DNA of 52,952 nt from an uncultured Gallionellaceae bacterium (GTDB lineage Bacteria; Pseudomonadota; Gammaproteobacteria; Burkholderiales; Gallionellaceae). How positions within the stretch are numbered: position 1 is the stretch's first letter; each line of letters starts with the position of its first letter. The translations under genes and the position numbers were made by a program. The notes beneath the pieces are model-generated. The model saw nothing but the letters and a program-made list of their open reading frames with translations. It was not told where the DNA came from and searched no databases. The stretch spans positions 1-52,952 of the forward strand of contig CAINCU010000023.1 in assembly GCA_903847155.1 (NCBI GenBank), written 5' to 3'. Below, piece by piece: positions 1 to 7,817 of this stretch.

Positions 1-233
1 ACCCAAACCTGCCACTGGCCTATACGAATTGGCTGCTCCATACCGGCCAGTCGCGACATGCAGCAATCGACCCTTTGGAGAACTTGACCGTAATAACTAT
101 TGACCGTCCGGTATCTACCGCTGGGCTAGGCAAGCTGCAATGGGAACAGAACGCTGAAATTCATTTCGGACTTAACAATGCCGGCCACCAGATTATCATT
201 GGTCGCAAGCAGTTTCTGACCCACTTGAGTCGT

Positions 234-518
234 TCAGCGCCCCCCCCCCGACCTTTCCTTATTCGCAGCCATAGAACGTGCCAATGCCCGCGCAGCCGTC
301 GCTTCCCATGCCTCCAGCGCCTTAATCTCCGCTGCCGTGACCGCAGCAGCAGCGACTTCTGCTGCATGTAACAGAAGCTCGGCGGCTACTCCCGCAGCTT
401 TAAGACTGACAGCCTCTCGTGCCTTCTCTACTGCGTGGAATGCGGCAAGCCTCACAGCCTCAGCACGTATTAACGCTTCTTCCGCTGCTGCGAGTGTTTC
501 ATGTACCTCTTTCATCAT
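234..518 (-). CDS. Alanine-rich helical hypothetical protein
   Basis: This 94-residue product is mostly alanine, glutamate and lysine/arginine with no glycine or proline until its last residues, so it should be one long amphipathic helix or coiled coil. No family is recognised. An AGGAAG Shine-Dalgarno-like sequence lies just before two adjacent ATG codons, which supports translation. There is no signal peptide or membrane segment. The last codons (RSGGGR) are read through a run of ten C on the plus strand (240-249), so slippage or a sequencing error there would change the C-terminus. The opposite-strand ORF over the same bases has no such ribosome site and is taken as a shadow. Function unknown. 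Confidence 0.4.
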   Translation of the reverse strand: MMKEVHETLAAAEEALIRAEAVRLAAFHAVEKAREAVSLKAAGVAAELLLHAAEVAAAAVTAAEIKALEAWEATAARALARSMAANKERSGGGR

Positions 519-966
519 TTCTTCCTAATCTCTAGCCGTTGTTCTGTGGACGGGCGCAAATCCATGAGGAGGTTTTGGCGTACGCCATTATGTGCTTTTG
601 TCAGAAAATGATGTCGCTCATCATTTGAGCAAATTAGAAGTCAGAATCAACTTACCAGTATGGTATGTGACGTCACTTAATCATGTCATGTTGAGCGCCG
701 CATAGCGGACATTGGAAAAGGTCTCTTCATGGCCGAAACCAGTCCACCGCGATTATTGGGCAAGCGCCTAATTTTGCCAAATGCTAAGTTCCAAAAATCA
801 ATCTGCCTGAAGATGCCCGTCAATAGGCGTCCTACACGCATCCATATAACGCAGATCGCCTATTGACGCGCCTTCGCAAGCAGTTTGGTTTTGAAAAATC
901 AGCTACTGACCGGCACTCTGACCGGCAGCGCACACGGCAATTCGTACAACATTGCCCCCTCATAAT
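519..966. other. Gene-free stretch with one family A repeat
   Basis: No convincing coding region is seen. The stretch contains the family A repeat at 811-877 in its head-to-head form; the remainder looks like decayed intergenic sequence without a recognisable gene remnant. Confidence 0.5.
811..877. repeat. Family A BIME-like repeat, copy 1 (head-to-head)
   Basis: The left arm GATGCCCGTCAATAGGCG (812-829) is the inverted counterpart of the right arm beginning CGCCTATTGACG (857-868). The two arms can pair to form an approximately 17 bp imperfect stem around a loop of about 27 nt. The same core recurs at least nine more times in the window. Confidence 0.8.
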
Positions 967-1197
967 CTACATAAGCCGCATCTTCGCCTCAATCGTATCT
1001 GCCGATAAATCCGCGCCGCATTCCCACTCGACGAAGTACTCGCCGTTTCTGATTTTCATGAATTCGCCGATGTCATTTAATTCCTCAAATGCTTCAAATT
1101 GAAGGTAGGGGCGAACATCAAATTGTCCGACGCGCCCATCTTTGGCGATGACTTGAAATGTCCAGTCAGATTTCGGTGTAAGTTCTGCAATTCTCAT
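967..1197 (-). CDS. DUF2442 domain protein
   Basis: The 76-residue product matches the DUF2442 family in length and pattern: an N-terminal strand, the DGRVGQFDVRPYL segment, then an aromatic/acidic stretch and a WECGADLSADTI C-terminal motif. DUF2442 proteins are small, cytoplasmic, and usually encoded directly after a DUF4160 protein; such pairs have toxin-antitoxin-like distribution, but their biochemical role is not established. Here the start codon overlaps the stop of a truncated DUF4160-like frame (ATGA at 1197-1194), the coupling expected of an intact pair. The partner is broken, so this gene may be an orphan. Confidence 0.8.
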   Translation of the reverse strand: MRIAELTPKSDWTFQVIAKDGRVGQFDVRPYLQFEAFEELNDIGEFMKIRNGEYFVEWECGADLSADTIEAKMRLM

Positions 1198-1290
1198 TGA
1201 TCCAGTCCCTTTATAGAAAAAGGTTTTTTACCATTTACCGCAAGCTCCCAATCGGCAAGTTCCACTTCGCTCCTCCCTATCAGGAATAGA
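1194..1290 (-). pseudogene. C-terminal remnant of a DUF4160-type protein
   Basis: Reading upstream from the DUF2442 start in the overlapping frame gives a peptide ending ELADWELAVNGKKPFSIKG and a TGA overlapping the next ATG. This is the form of the C-terminus of DUF4160 proteins (x-E-L-x-x-x-W-E-L-A ... K-I/P-x-x-L). Nothing resembling the rest of the domain precedes it, and a family A repeat begins at about 1317, so the gene appears to have lost its 5' part. The assignment rests on a short stretch plus context. Confidence 0.5.
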
Positions 1291-1316
1291 GCAAAGCAAA
1301 GAAATGTTAGAGAACC

Positions 1317-1398
1317 ATCTTGCCCGCAAGCCAGCAAACACGGCCATCTCCACGATGTGCATGAGGCAGATCGCCTATTGACGGGCGTTCGCGGGCAG
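1317..1398. repeat. Family A BIME-like repeat, copy 2 (head-to-tail)
   Basis: Two direct half-units: ACGGCCATCTCCACGATGTG, then the core CGCCTATTGACGGGC at 1372-1386. It lies between the 3' end of alr and the DUF4160 remnant. Confidence 0.75.
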
Positions 1399-1412
1399 TT
1401 GCTTGGTAAAAA

Positions 1413-2474
1413 TCAGCTTATCACCGGCACACGCGGGGCGAGCGCGCACAGCAATTCATAGCTGATGGTTCCGGCGGCGCGCGCCACTTCATCCACCGGC
1501 ATGCCGTCTCCCCACAGCACCACGCGGCTGCCCGCTTGCGCATCGGGCAGTTGGCTCAAGTCCACCGCCAGCATGTCCATCGACACCCGTCCCAGTGTGC
1601 GGGTGCGTTTGCCATCGACCAGTATCGGTGTGCCGGTCGGGGCGTGGCGCGGATAGCCGTCGGCGTAACCGCAGGCCACGGTGCCAATGCGCATGCTGTG
1701 CTCGGCGCGGAAGCTTGCACCGTAGCCGACGCTGTCTCCGGCGCGCAGTTCACGCACGCTGATGAGTTCGCTGCTCAGGGTTTCCACCGCTTGCAGGCCG
1801 AGCTGTTGCGCGCTGACATCGGCGAACGGGGAACTGCCGTAGAGCATGATGCCGGGGCGCACCCAGTCGCCGTGCGCTTCGGGATAACGCAGGATGGCGG
1901 CAGAATTCGCCAGCGAGCGTGGCATACGGTAAGGCGCGGCAAGTTGGTTGAACACTTGCAGTTGCGAGGCGACGCCCGCCGCCTCGTCCGCCGTGGCGAA
2001 GTGCGTCATCAGCGTGATGTCGCGCACGGCGCGGTGCCCTTTGAGCCGCTCCATCACGGCGGGCACTTCGCCGGGCCGGAAGCCGAGGCGGTTCATGCCG
2101 CTGTTGATCTTGAGCCACACCGACAGCCCGTTCTTGCGCGGATAAGCGTCCAGCCAGGCCAGTTGTTGCTGGCAGTGAACAACCGTGGTCAATTGATATT
2201 CGGCGAGGAGCGGCACTTCGTCCTGCGTGAAAAAACCTTCCAGCAGCAGGATGGTTTGACGAAAGCCCGCATCGCGCAAGGTGATGGCATCGCGCACATC
2301 GAGCAAGGCAAAACCCTCCGCATCGTTCAACGCTTGCGCAATGCGCAGCAAACCGTGCCCGTAGGCATTGGCCTTGACCACCGCCATCACGCGCGCCGAC
2401 GCGGCAAGGCGCACCACGCGCAAGTTGTTGTGCAAAGCGGAAAGGTCGATGCGGGCTTGTATCGGGCGGGACAT
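1413..2474 (-). CDS. alr: Alanine racemase
   Basis: This cytoplasmic PLP enzyme interconverts L- and D-alanine for peptidoglycan. The 353-residue length is typical. The N-terminal barrel carries VVKANAYGHG, whose lysine (about residue 34) forms the PLP Schiff base. The substrate-side tyrosine lies in SVGYGASF (about residue 250), followed by the conserved GYADGYPR and GRVSMDM motifs. It starts with ATG at 2474 and is divergent from lplT, the two sharing a control region of about 90 bp. Proteobacteria often have two such enzymes (alr, dadX); no dadA is adjacent, so alr is preferred. Confidence 0.95.
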   Translation of the reverse strand: MSRPIQARIDLSALHNNLRVVRLAASARVMAVVKANAYGHGLLRIAQALNDAEGFALLDVRDAITLRDAGFRQTILLLEGFFTQDEVPLLAEYQLTTVVHCQQQLAWLDAYPRKNGLSVWLKINSGMNRLGFRPGEVPAVMERLKGHRAVRDITLMTHFATADEAAGVASQLQVFNQLAAPYRMPRSLANSAAILRYPEAHGDWVRPGIMLYGSSPFADVSAQQLGLQAVETLSSELISVRELRAGDSVGYGASFRAEHSMRIGTVACGYADGYPRHAPTGTPILVDGKRTRTLGRVSMDMLAVDLSQLPDAQAGSRVVLWGDGMPVDEVARAAGTISYELLCALAPRVPVIS

Positions 2475-2563
2475 GGGGAGTCGGAGCTAATTAACTGCCG
2501 CGAATGATAGCAGCCATTATATTTTCATGTTATAAAACGCCGTCCTCAACACAACCCTATAAC

Positions 2564-3802
2564 GTGAAACGCGGCTTCTACACTATCCTTGCAGCGCAGT
2601 TCTTTTCCGCGCTTGCCGACAATGCCCTGCTGTTCGCCGCCATCGCTTTACTCAAACAGGTAAATGCCCCGAGTTGGCATACGCCGATTTTGCAGCAGGC
2701 GTTCATTCTCTCGTTCATTTTTCTGGCACCCTTTGTCGGTGCTTTCGCCGATTCGATGCCCAAGGGGCGCGTGATGTTCATCAGCAACGGCATCAAGATG
2801 CTAGGCTGTCTTGCCATGCTGGCCGGCGTCAATCCGCTGCTGGCTTACGGTGTGGCGGGCTTCGGCGCGGCGGCCTATTCGCCGGCCAAGTACGGCATCC
2901 TCACCGAATTTCTGCCACCAGCCAGACTGGTGTGGGCGAATAGCTGGATGGAAGGGCTGACCGTTGCGGCCATTATTCTGGGCGCGGTGATCGGCGGCGT
3001 GCTCATCACGCCCAGTGTCGCCGACGTGATGCTGCAATGGTGGGATATTCCGCTGATCGACACCGGTATCGATACCCCGCCGGAATTGGCGATCTGCGTG
3101 GTGCTCGCACTCTATTCCGTGGCCGCGCTTTTCAACCTGTATATCCCGCGCGTTCCCATCGAGCACAAATCGCTGAGTCGCAACCCGCTGTTCCTGATCA
3201 AGGATTTTTCGCATTGCTTCAAATTGCTGTGGAAAGACCCGCTGGGGCAAGTTTCGCTGGCCGTGACCACGCTGTTCTGGGGAGCGGGTGCGACGCTGCG
3301 CTTGCTGGTCTTGGCCTGGGCCGCAGTGGCAATGCATTACAGCATCGGCGACGGTGCCAAGCTGACCGCCTGGGTCGCGGTCGGTATCGCCATCGGCGCG
3401 ATACTCGCGGCACGCTTCGTCAAACTGGAACATGCGGTGAGAGTCATCCCGGTCGGCATTGCTATGGGCTTGGTGGTACTGATGATGATTCCGGTGACCA
3501 GCCCGCTGCTGGCCGTTTTGCTGTTGATCGTCATCGGCGCGCTGGGCGGCTTCTTCGTGGTGCCGATGAACGCATTGCTGCAACATCGCGGCCACCTGTT
3601 GATGGGCGCGGGCCGTTCCATCGCCGTGCAGAATTTCAACGAGAACATCAGTATCTTCCTCATGCTGGGACTGTACGCGTTGATGGAAAGTCTCGACTTC
3701 ACGATTACCTCCACTATCTTGGTGTTCGGCATGCTAATGGCGGGCATCATGAGCTTGCTGTACAAGAAGCACGGGCACGATCAGGATAGTGGCAGGATGT
3801 AA
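2564..3802 (+). CDS. lplT: Lysophospholipid transporter LplT
   Basis: A major-facilitator membrane protein that flips lysophospholipids inward across the inner membrane for re-acylation. The signature pieces of LplT are present in order: FFSALADNALLFAAIALL near the N-terminus, APFVGAFADSMPKGRVM, GAAAYSPAKYGILTE, LFWGAGATLRLL, and GGFFVVPMNALLQHRG near the C-terminus. About twelve hydrophobic segments cover the 412 residues. In enterobacteria lplT is paired with aas; no aas is seen here. I chose GTG at 2564 because family similarity starts at KRGFYTILAAQFF; an in-frame ATG at 2504 would add 20 residues. Neither start has a strong ribosome site. Confidence 0.9.
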   Translation: MKRGFYTILAAQFFSALADNALLFAAIALLKQVNAPSWHTPILQQAFILSFIFLAPFVGAFADSMPKGRVMFISNGIKMLGCLAMLAGVNPLLAYGVAGFGAAAYSPAKYGILTEFLPPARLVWANSWMEGLTVAAIILGAVIGGVLITPSVADVMLQWWDIPLIDTGIDTPPELAICVVLALYSVAALFNLYIPRVPIEHKSLSRNPLFLIKDFSHCFKLLWKDPLGQVSLAVTTLFWGAGATLRLLVLAWAAVAMHYSIGDGAKLTAWVAVGIAIGAILAARFVKLEHAVRVIPVGIAMGLVVLMMIPVTSPLLAVLLLIVIGALGGFFVVPMNALLQHRGHLLMGAGRSIAVQNFNENISIFLMLGLYALMESLDFTITSTILVFGMLMAGIMSLLYKKHGHDQDSGRM

Positions 3803-3824
3803 CGACTGGCAGTGGATGAACAGC

Positions 3825-3849
3825 GCGCGGCATGAAGCCCTTGCCGCGC
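3825..3849 (+). terminator. Possible terminator hairpin after lplT
   Basis: GCGCGGC (3825-3831) pairs with GCCGCGC (3843-3849) across an 11 nt loop. The following bases are only weakly T-rich, so this is a stable hairpin but not a textbook intrinsic terminator. Confidence 0.4.
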
Positions 3850-3916
3850 CTTCCGAATTTGGGTATGAATACTCCCGTTGAGAAGAAGCACATCACCAAT
3901 TATCAAGGAGCACACC

Positions 3917-4111
3917 ATGCCCTATCGTAGCGCCACTCTGCTCTGCACTTTTCTGCTGCTGGTTGCATGCAGCCCCAGCAATGACCAAACGCCCCCGCCC
4001 AAACTGTTCAAACAGCAACGGGAAGCGCTCGACCAGGCCAAGGCAGTAGAAGCCGGGCAGAAACAAGCCGCCGAACAGCAGCAAAAAGAGATCGAGAAGC
4101 AATCGCAGTAG
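3917..4111 (+). CDS. Small periplasmic lipoprotein
   Basis: This 64-residue product begins with a short hydrophobic signal and a lipobox LLVAC, so it should be lipidated on cysteine and held in the inner or outer membrane. The mature part is hydrophilic, rich in glutamine, lysine and alanine, and probably helical (EALDQAKAVEAGQKQAAEQ). The start at 3917 has AAGGAG at good spacing; an upstream in-frame ATG at 3878 is less likely because it would bury the signal peptide. No specific function can be given. It is followed closely by the GIY-YIG-like gene. Confidence 0.75.
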   Translation: MPYRSATLLCTFLLLVACSPSNDQTPPPKLFKQQREALDQAKAVEAGQKQAAEQQQKEIEKQSQ

Positions 4112-4134
4112 GTGATGTAACCGGAACTTCCCGT

Positions 4135-4461
4135 ATGGCGCGCCGCAATCACTACCACGTCTATGTGATCGAATTGTCGAAGGATGTGCTTTTCGAAGCC
4201 AAGTTCAAAAAGTGCAACCCGCATTACATCACTGGCAAACCTTGCGTTTACGTGGGCATGACCGGACTGGATCCCGACCTGCGCTTCGACAAACACAAGG
4301 CGGGCATCCAGTCCAACCGTTACGTCAAACAATACGGCCTGCATTTGCTGCCCGACCTGTACGAAGCGTTCAACCCGATGTCTTACGACGAGGCATGCGA
4401 CAAGGAAGTGGAAGTCGGCATTGATCTGCGCGAAGCCGGATTCGGGGTGTGGCAGGCTTGA
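4135..4461 (+). CDS. GIY-YIG-like protein
   Basis: The 108-residue product shows HVYVIEL near the N-terminus and CVYVGMTG followed by RFDKHKAG about 45 residues in. This matches the GIY ... YIG-T ... R ... H layout of the GIY-YIG nuclease fold, with VYV and VYVG replacing GIY and YIG. The later acidic segment (KEVEVGIDLREAGFG) could supply the metal-binding glutamate. Small stand-alone members of this kind are common in proteobacteria and mostly uncharacterised, so nuclease activity is only inferred. It lies 23 bp after the lipoprotein gene and may be cotranscribed. Confidence 0.6.
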   Translation: MARRNHYHVYVIELSKDVLFEAKFKKCNPHYITGKPCVYVGMTGLDPDLRFDKHKAGIQSNRYVKQYGLHLLPDLYEAFNPMSYDEACDKEVEVGIDLREAGFGVWQA

Positions 4462-4540
4462 GGATACAAATGCATGCATCAGCGCTGTTCACAAAACTGA
4501 GTACACTAACCAAACCAATTTGCCAACTAACCCAAACCTC

Positions 4541-5425
4541 ATGTCACCCATCATCACCGCCACCAATCTGGTCAAGCAATATCCCGGCGTATTAGCCGTA
4601 GCGGGCATCGACCTCGCCATTCCGCAAGGCCTCTGCTTCGGCTTGCTCGGCCCCAACGGCGCGGGCAAGACCACTACCATCGAGATGCTGGAAGGCATCC
4701 AGCAACAGACCAGCGGCACCGTGTTGTACAAAGGCGAGCCACTGGGCGCGCGCTACCGCGAGGAAGTGGGCATTCAGTTTCAACACACTGCGCTGCAGGA
4801 ATTTCTGACCGTGCGCGAAACGCTGGAGTTGTTCAAGCAACTCTATCGCCGCACGCTGCCCATCCCCGAGTTGATAGCACTGTGTTCGCTGGCGGATATT
4901 CTGGAGCGCGACACGCGCAAACTTTCCGGTGGCCAGCGCCAGCGTTTGCTGCTGGCATTGGCCTTGATCAATGATCCAGAATTGATCTTTCTGGATGAGC
5001 CGACCACCGGTCTCGACCCGCAGGCGCGGCGCAATTTCTGGGACTTGATCAAGCTGGTCAAGTCGCGCAACAAGACCATCGTGCTGACCACGCACTACAT
5101 GGAAGAAGCGTATGCGCTGTGCGACGAGATCGCCATCATGGACAAGGGCCGCATCGTGTCGCAGGGCACGCCGACGCATTTGCTGGCGGAACATTTTGCC
5201 GATGTGGTGTTGCAGATTCCCGTGGCCGACGCCGGTAGCAAGCTGGCCGAGTTGGGACTGAATGTCATGCCAACCGGCGAGATGACGGAGATCAGAACCA
5301 ACCGTCTGCACCATGTGCTGCAACTGTTGATAAACAACGGTGTCAATCTGGATCGCTTGCGCATACGCGCGTGGACGCTGGAAGATTTGTTCATCAACGT
5401 GACCGGAAAGAAACTCAAGCCATGA
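4541..5425 (+). CDS. ABC-2 type exporter, ATP-binding subunit
   Basis: A 294-residue nucleotide-binding subunit with Walker A GPNGAGKTTT, signature LSGGQRQRL, Walker B LIFLDEPTTGLD and switch histidine in LTTHYMEEAY. The C-terminal 80 residues resemble the extension seen in drug and polysaccharide (CcmA/NodI-like) exporters. The stop overlaps the start of the permease gene (ATGA at 5422-5425), showing translational coupling. Start chosen at the ATG at 4541, where family similarity begins; an in-frame upstream extension to 4421 would overlap the previous gene. The substrate cannot be deduced. Confidence 0.9.
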   Translation: MSPIITATNLVKQYPGVLAVAGIDLAIPQGLCFGLLGPNGAGKTTTIEMLEGIQQQTSGTVLYKGEPLGARYREEVGIQFQHTALQEFLTVRETLELFKQLYRRTLPIPELIALCSLADILERDTRKLSGGQRQRLLLALALINDPELIFLDEPTTGLDPQARRNFWDLIKLVKSRNKTIVLTTHYMEEAYALCDEIAIMDKGRIVSQGTPTHLLAEHFADVVLQIPVADAGSKLAELGLNVMPTGEMTEIRTNRLHHVLQLLINNGVNLDRLRIRAWTLEDLFINVTGKKLKP

Positions 5426-6429
5426 AAAAATTCCTTGCCGTATTGCATGCGCGCAACATGGAATTTTTGCGCGACCGTTCCGCTCTGGCGTGGAACCTCG
5501 CCATGCCATTTATGCTGGTAATCGGGCTGGCGTTTACTTTTTCCAGTAGCGACAAAGAGCTGTACAAGATCGGCGTCATCGGCGGCATCGAAAAATTGCA
5601 CAGCGTTGCCCCCGCGCTGCAAGCGACTCAACACCTGCAGTTCATTGCCTATGATGATTTGAATGCCGCCATAGCCAAAGTGGAACACCACCAAATGGAC
5701 ATGCTGCTCGACGTGAGCGGCGCACCTAAATATTGGGTGAATTCCAACTCGCCCAACGGCTATCTGCTGGAACGCATCGTCTGGGGCACGGAAGGCACTC
5801 ACTTTGCACAGCAGCTGGTACAAGGCGCGGAGATTCGCTACGTCGACTGGTTCCTGCCCGGCATCCTCGGCATGAACATGATGTTCGCCTGCCTGTTCGG
5901 TGTGGGCTTTGTGATCGTGCGCTACCGCAAGAACGGCTTCCTCAAACGGCTGAAAGCCACGCCGCTGGGCGCTTTCCAATTCCTGTTCGCGCAACTGGTC
6001 TCGCGTTTGCTGCTGATCATGGTCATCACCACCATCGTCTATTCCGGCTGCAACCTGTTCATCGAATTCAACATGCAAGGCTCGTATTGGACGCTGCTGC
6101 TGGTCACCACGCTGGGCGCGATGAGTATGATCTCCATCGGCCTGCTCATTGCGGCGCGCACCGCCAGCGAAGAACTGGCAGGCGGCCTGCTCAACCTCAC
6201 AACCTGGCCGATGATGCTGTTATCAGGCGCATGGTTCTCGCTGGAAGGCGCGCAAGCCTGGGTACAAAAGCTGTCGCTGATCTTCCCGCTAACGCACATG
6301 ATCTCCGCCGCGCGCGCCATCATGAACGAAGGTGCTACGCTGTCCCAGGTGATGCCCCATGTTCTCGTGCTCGCCACCATGAGCGTGATCTTCATCGCGA
6401 TCGGGGCATTCATATTCAAGTGGGAATGA
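5422..6429 (+). CDS. ABC-2 type exporter, permease subunit
   Basis: A 335-residue integral membrane protein. It has one N-terminal membrane segment (about residues 20-40), a periplasmic domain of roughly 130 residues, and five C-terminal membrane segments in the ABC2 pattern (for example LFGVGFVIVRYRKNGFLKRL and the WPMMLLSGAWF/FPLTHMI ending). It forms a transporter with the ATP-binding subunit whose gene it overlaps by four bases. The large periplasmic loop is as in YhhJ/YbhS-type exporters. Substrate unknown. Confidence 0.9.
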   Translation: MKKFLAVLHARNMEFLRDRSALAWNLAMPFMLVIGLAFTFSSSDKELYKIGVIGGIEKLHSVAPALQATQHLQFIAYDDLNAAIAKVEHHQMDMLLDVSGAPKYWVNSNSPNGYLLERIVWGTEGTHFAQQLVQGAEIRYVDWFLPGILGMNMMFACLFGVGFVIVRYRKNGFLKRLKATPLGAFQFLFAQLVSRLLLIMVITTIVYSGCNLFIEFNMQGSYWTLLLVTTLGAMSMISIGLLIAARTASEELAGGLLNLTTWPMMLLSGAWFSLEGAQAWVQKLSLIFPLTHMISAARAIMNEGATLSQVMPHVLVLATMSVIFIAIGAFIFKWE

Positions 6430-6473
6430 ATTCGGGAGCCAACTAATAGCGAGCTGTAGTTACCAAAATTTCG

Positions 6474-6501
6474 TTCACGCTTGTTATAGTGTGGGCGTGA
6501 A
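6474..6501 (+). promoter_or_regulatory. Promoter-like site with inverted repeat before the EAL gene
   Basis: TTCACGC (6474-6480) and GCGTGAA (6495-6501) form a perfect 7 bp inverted repeat that encloses TATAGT (6485-6490), a good -10 element. The arrangement suggests a regulator binding across the promoter of the cyclic-nucleotide/EAL gene, about 100 bp upstream of its start. No -35 hexamer is convincing. Confidence 0.4.
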
Positions 6502-6603
6502 GCCACACAGATACGTTCGCCATAATCAGTTTGAGAAGAGATGTTGCACACCAATGCGATGTCGCTTATTTTGTGAGAACAACAGACAGGAAGATGTGCA
6601 GCC

Positions 6604-7788
6604 ATGCTGAACAATCTCCACCGTACAATTTATGAGAAGGGTGAGGTCATCTTCCAAGAGGGGGATGCGGGAGATTGTGCCTATCTGATCGAAGAAGGTG
6701 TCGTTGAAATATCTGTAACCGTCAACGGCTTGGAACACACCGTCAATCAAATCGGCAAAAAAGAGTTATTCGGCGAAGTCGCCTTGATCGACCATATGCC
6801 GAGAACCGCAACTGCTAGAGCACAGGTGAAGGTCGTGCTCATCATCATTCAACGCAATATGGTCAATGAGTTGCTGGAAAAGACCGACCCCATCGTGCGT
6901 CATCTGCTGCTGGTCATTCTGGAACGCTATCGCGACCGAAGCGGCACTGCACAGGCGCTATCTGCCTCGCAACTCATTGATCAAGCGGATATCGCCACCA
7001 AGCGCAATTCGATTCGCGGAGAAGCCGCGCAAAAATTGACGATGTCGAGCGACATCGGGTACGCCCTGCTCGAAGGTGAATTCGAGATGTATTACCAACC
7101 CATCTGCGAGCTGTCTTCCGGTCAAGTCGCCGGGTACGAAGCGCTGATCCGCTGGCATCATCCGAGGCTGGGTCTGGTTTCGCCGCTTGATTTCCTGTGG
7201 CTGGCCGAAAAGACAGGGCAGATTCGTGAAATTGGTTTTTGGACATTGGAGCGCGCTTGCCGCGATTGGCCTACTTTGTGCAAGTCGACGAACTTTGCCG
7301 CGCCATTTGTCAGCGTCAATATGTCGCCGTCGCAACTCACCGGCGACAGTTTTGTTGAAGACGTGAAGTCGATCATCACACGTTATCAGATGCCGCCAGC
7401 GGAACTGAAACTGGAACTTACCGAAACCGTCATCATCAATAATTCGGAGCTGGCGTTACACTTGCTCAACCTGCTGACCGATCTGGGAATCTCGCTCGCC
7501 ATTGATGATTTTGGAACCGGACATTCGACATTGGATACTTTGAATCGCTACCCGATAGAGACGATAAAAGTCGATATATCTTTCATTAGCACGATGCTGA
7601 CCTCGGTGCGGAGCGGAGAGATCGTTAATTCTTCAATCAGTCTCGCCCACTCGCTGGGGATGGATGTCGTGGCAGAGGGAATCGAGACCGAAGAAGTTCG
7701 CAACAAACTTATCGAGCTTGGATGCAACTTCGGCCAAGGCTGGCTTTTCGGCAAGCCGTCGGAGTTAAATAATATTTCCGGAAAATGA
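6604..7788 (+). CDS. Cyclic-nucleotide-binding EAL phosphodiesterase
   Basis: The 394-residue protein has an N-terminal CRP-type cyclic-nucleotide-binding domain (about 1-120; KGEVIFQEGDAGDCAYLIEEG and the FGEVALID ... RTATARA phosphate-binding cassette). A C-terminal EAL domain (about 150-390) follows. EAL catalytic features are intact: YEALIRW, NMSPSQL, ELTETVI, DDFGTGHSTL, the lysine of IKVDISFI, AEGIET and GQGW. It should hydrolyse c-di-GMP to pGpG in the cytoplasm, with activity tuned by a cyclic nucleotide. There is no DNA-binding helix-turn-helix and no membrane segment. The patatin gene follows 29 bp later. Confidence 0.9.
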   Translation: MLNNLHRTIYEKGEVIFQEGDAGDCAYLIEEGVVEISVTVNGLEHTVNQIGKKELFGEVALIDHMPRTATARAQVKVVLIIIQRNMVNELLEKTDPIVRHLLLVILERYRDRSGTAQALSASQLIDQADIATKRNSIRGEAAQKLTMSSDIGYALLEGEFEMYYQPICELSSGQVAGYEALIRWHHPRLGLVSPLDFLWLAEKTGQIREIGFWTLERACRDWPTLCKSTNFAAPFVSVNMSPSQLTGDSFVEDVKSIITRYQMPPAELKLELTETVIINNSELALHLLNLLTDLGISLAIDDFGTGHSTLDTLNRYPIETIKVDISFISTMLTSVRSGEIVNSSISLAHSLGMDVVAEGIETEEVRNKLIELGCNFGQGWLFGKPSELNNISGK

Positions 7789-7817
7789 CGGGGCAATTTT
7801 TGAATTGATAAGAACAC

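Noticed and set aside
1536-2507. Long plus-strand open frame opposite alr
   Set aside because: It is the antisense shadow of a clear alanine racemase gene and has no family features.
4421-4540. N-terminal extension of the ABC ATP-binding subunit
   Set aside because: It overlaps the previous gene and bears no family similarity; the ATG at 4541 starts the conserved region.
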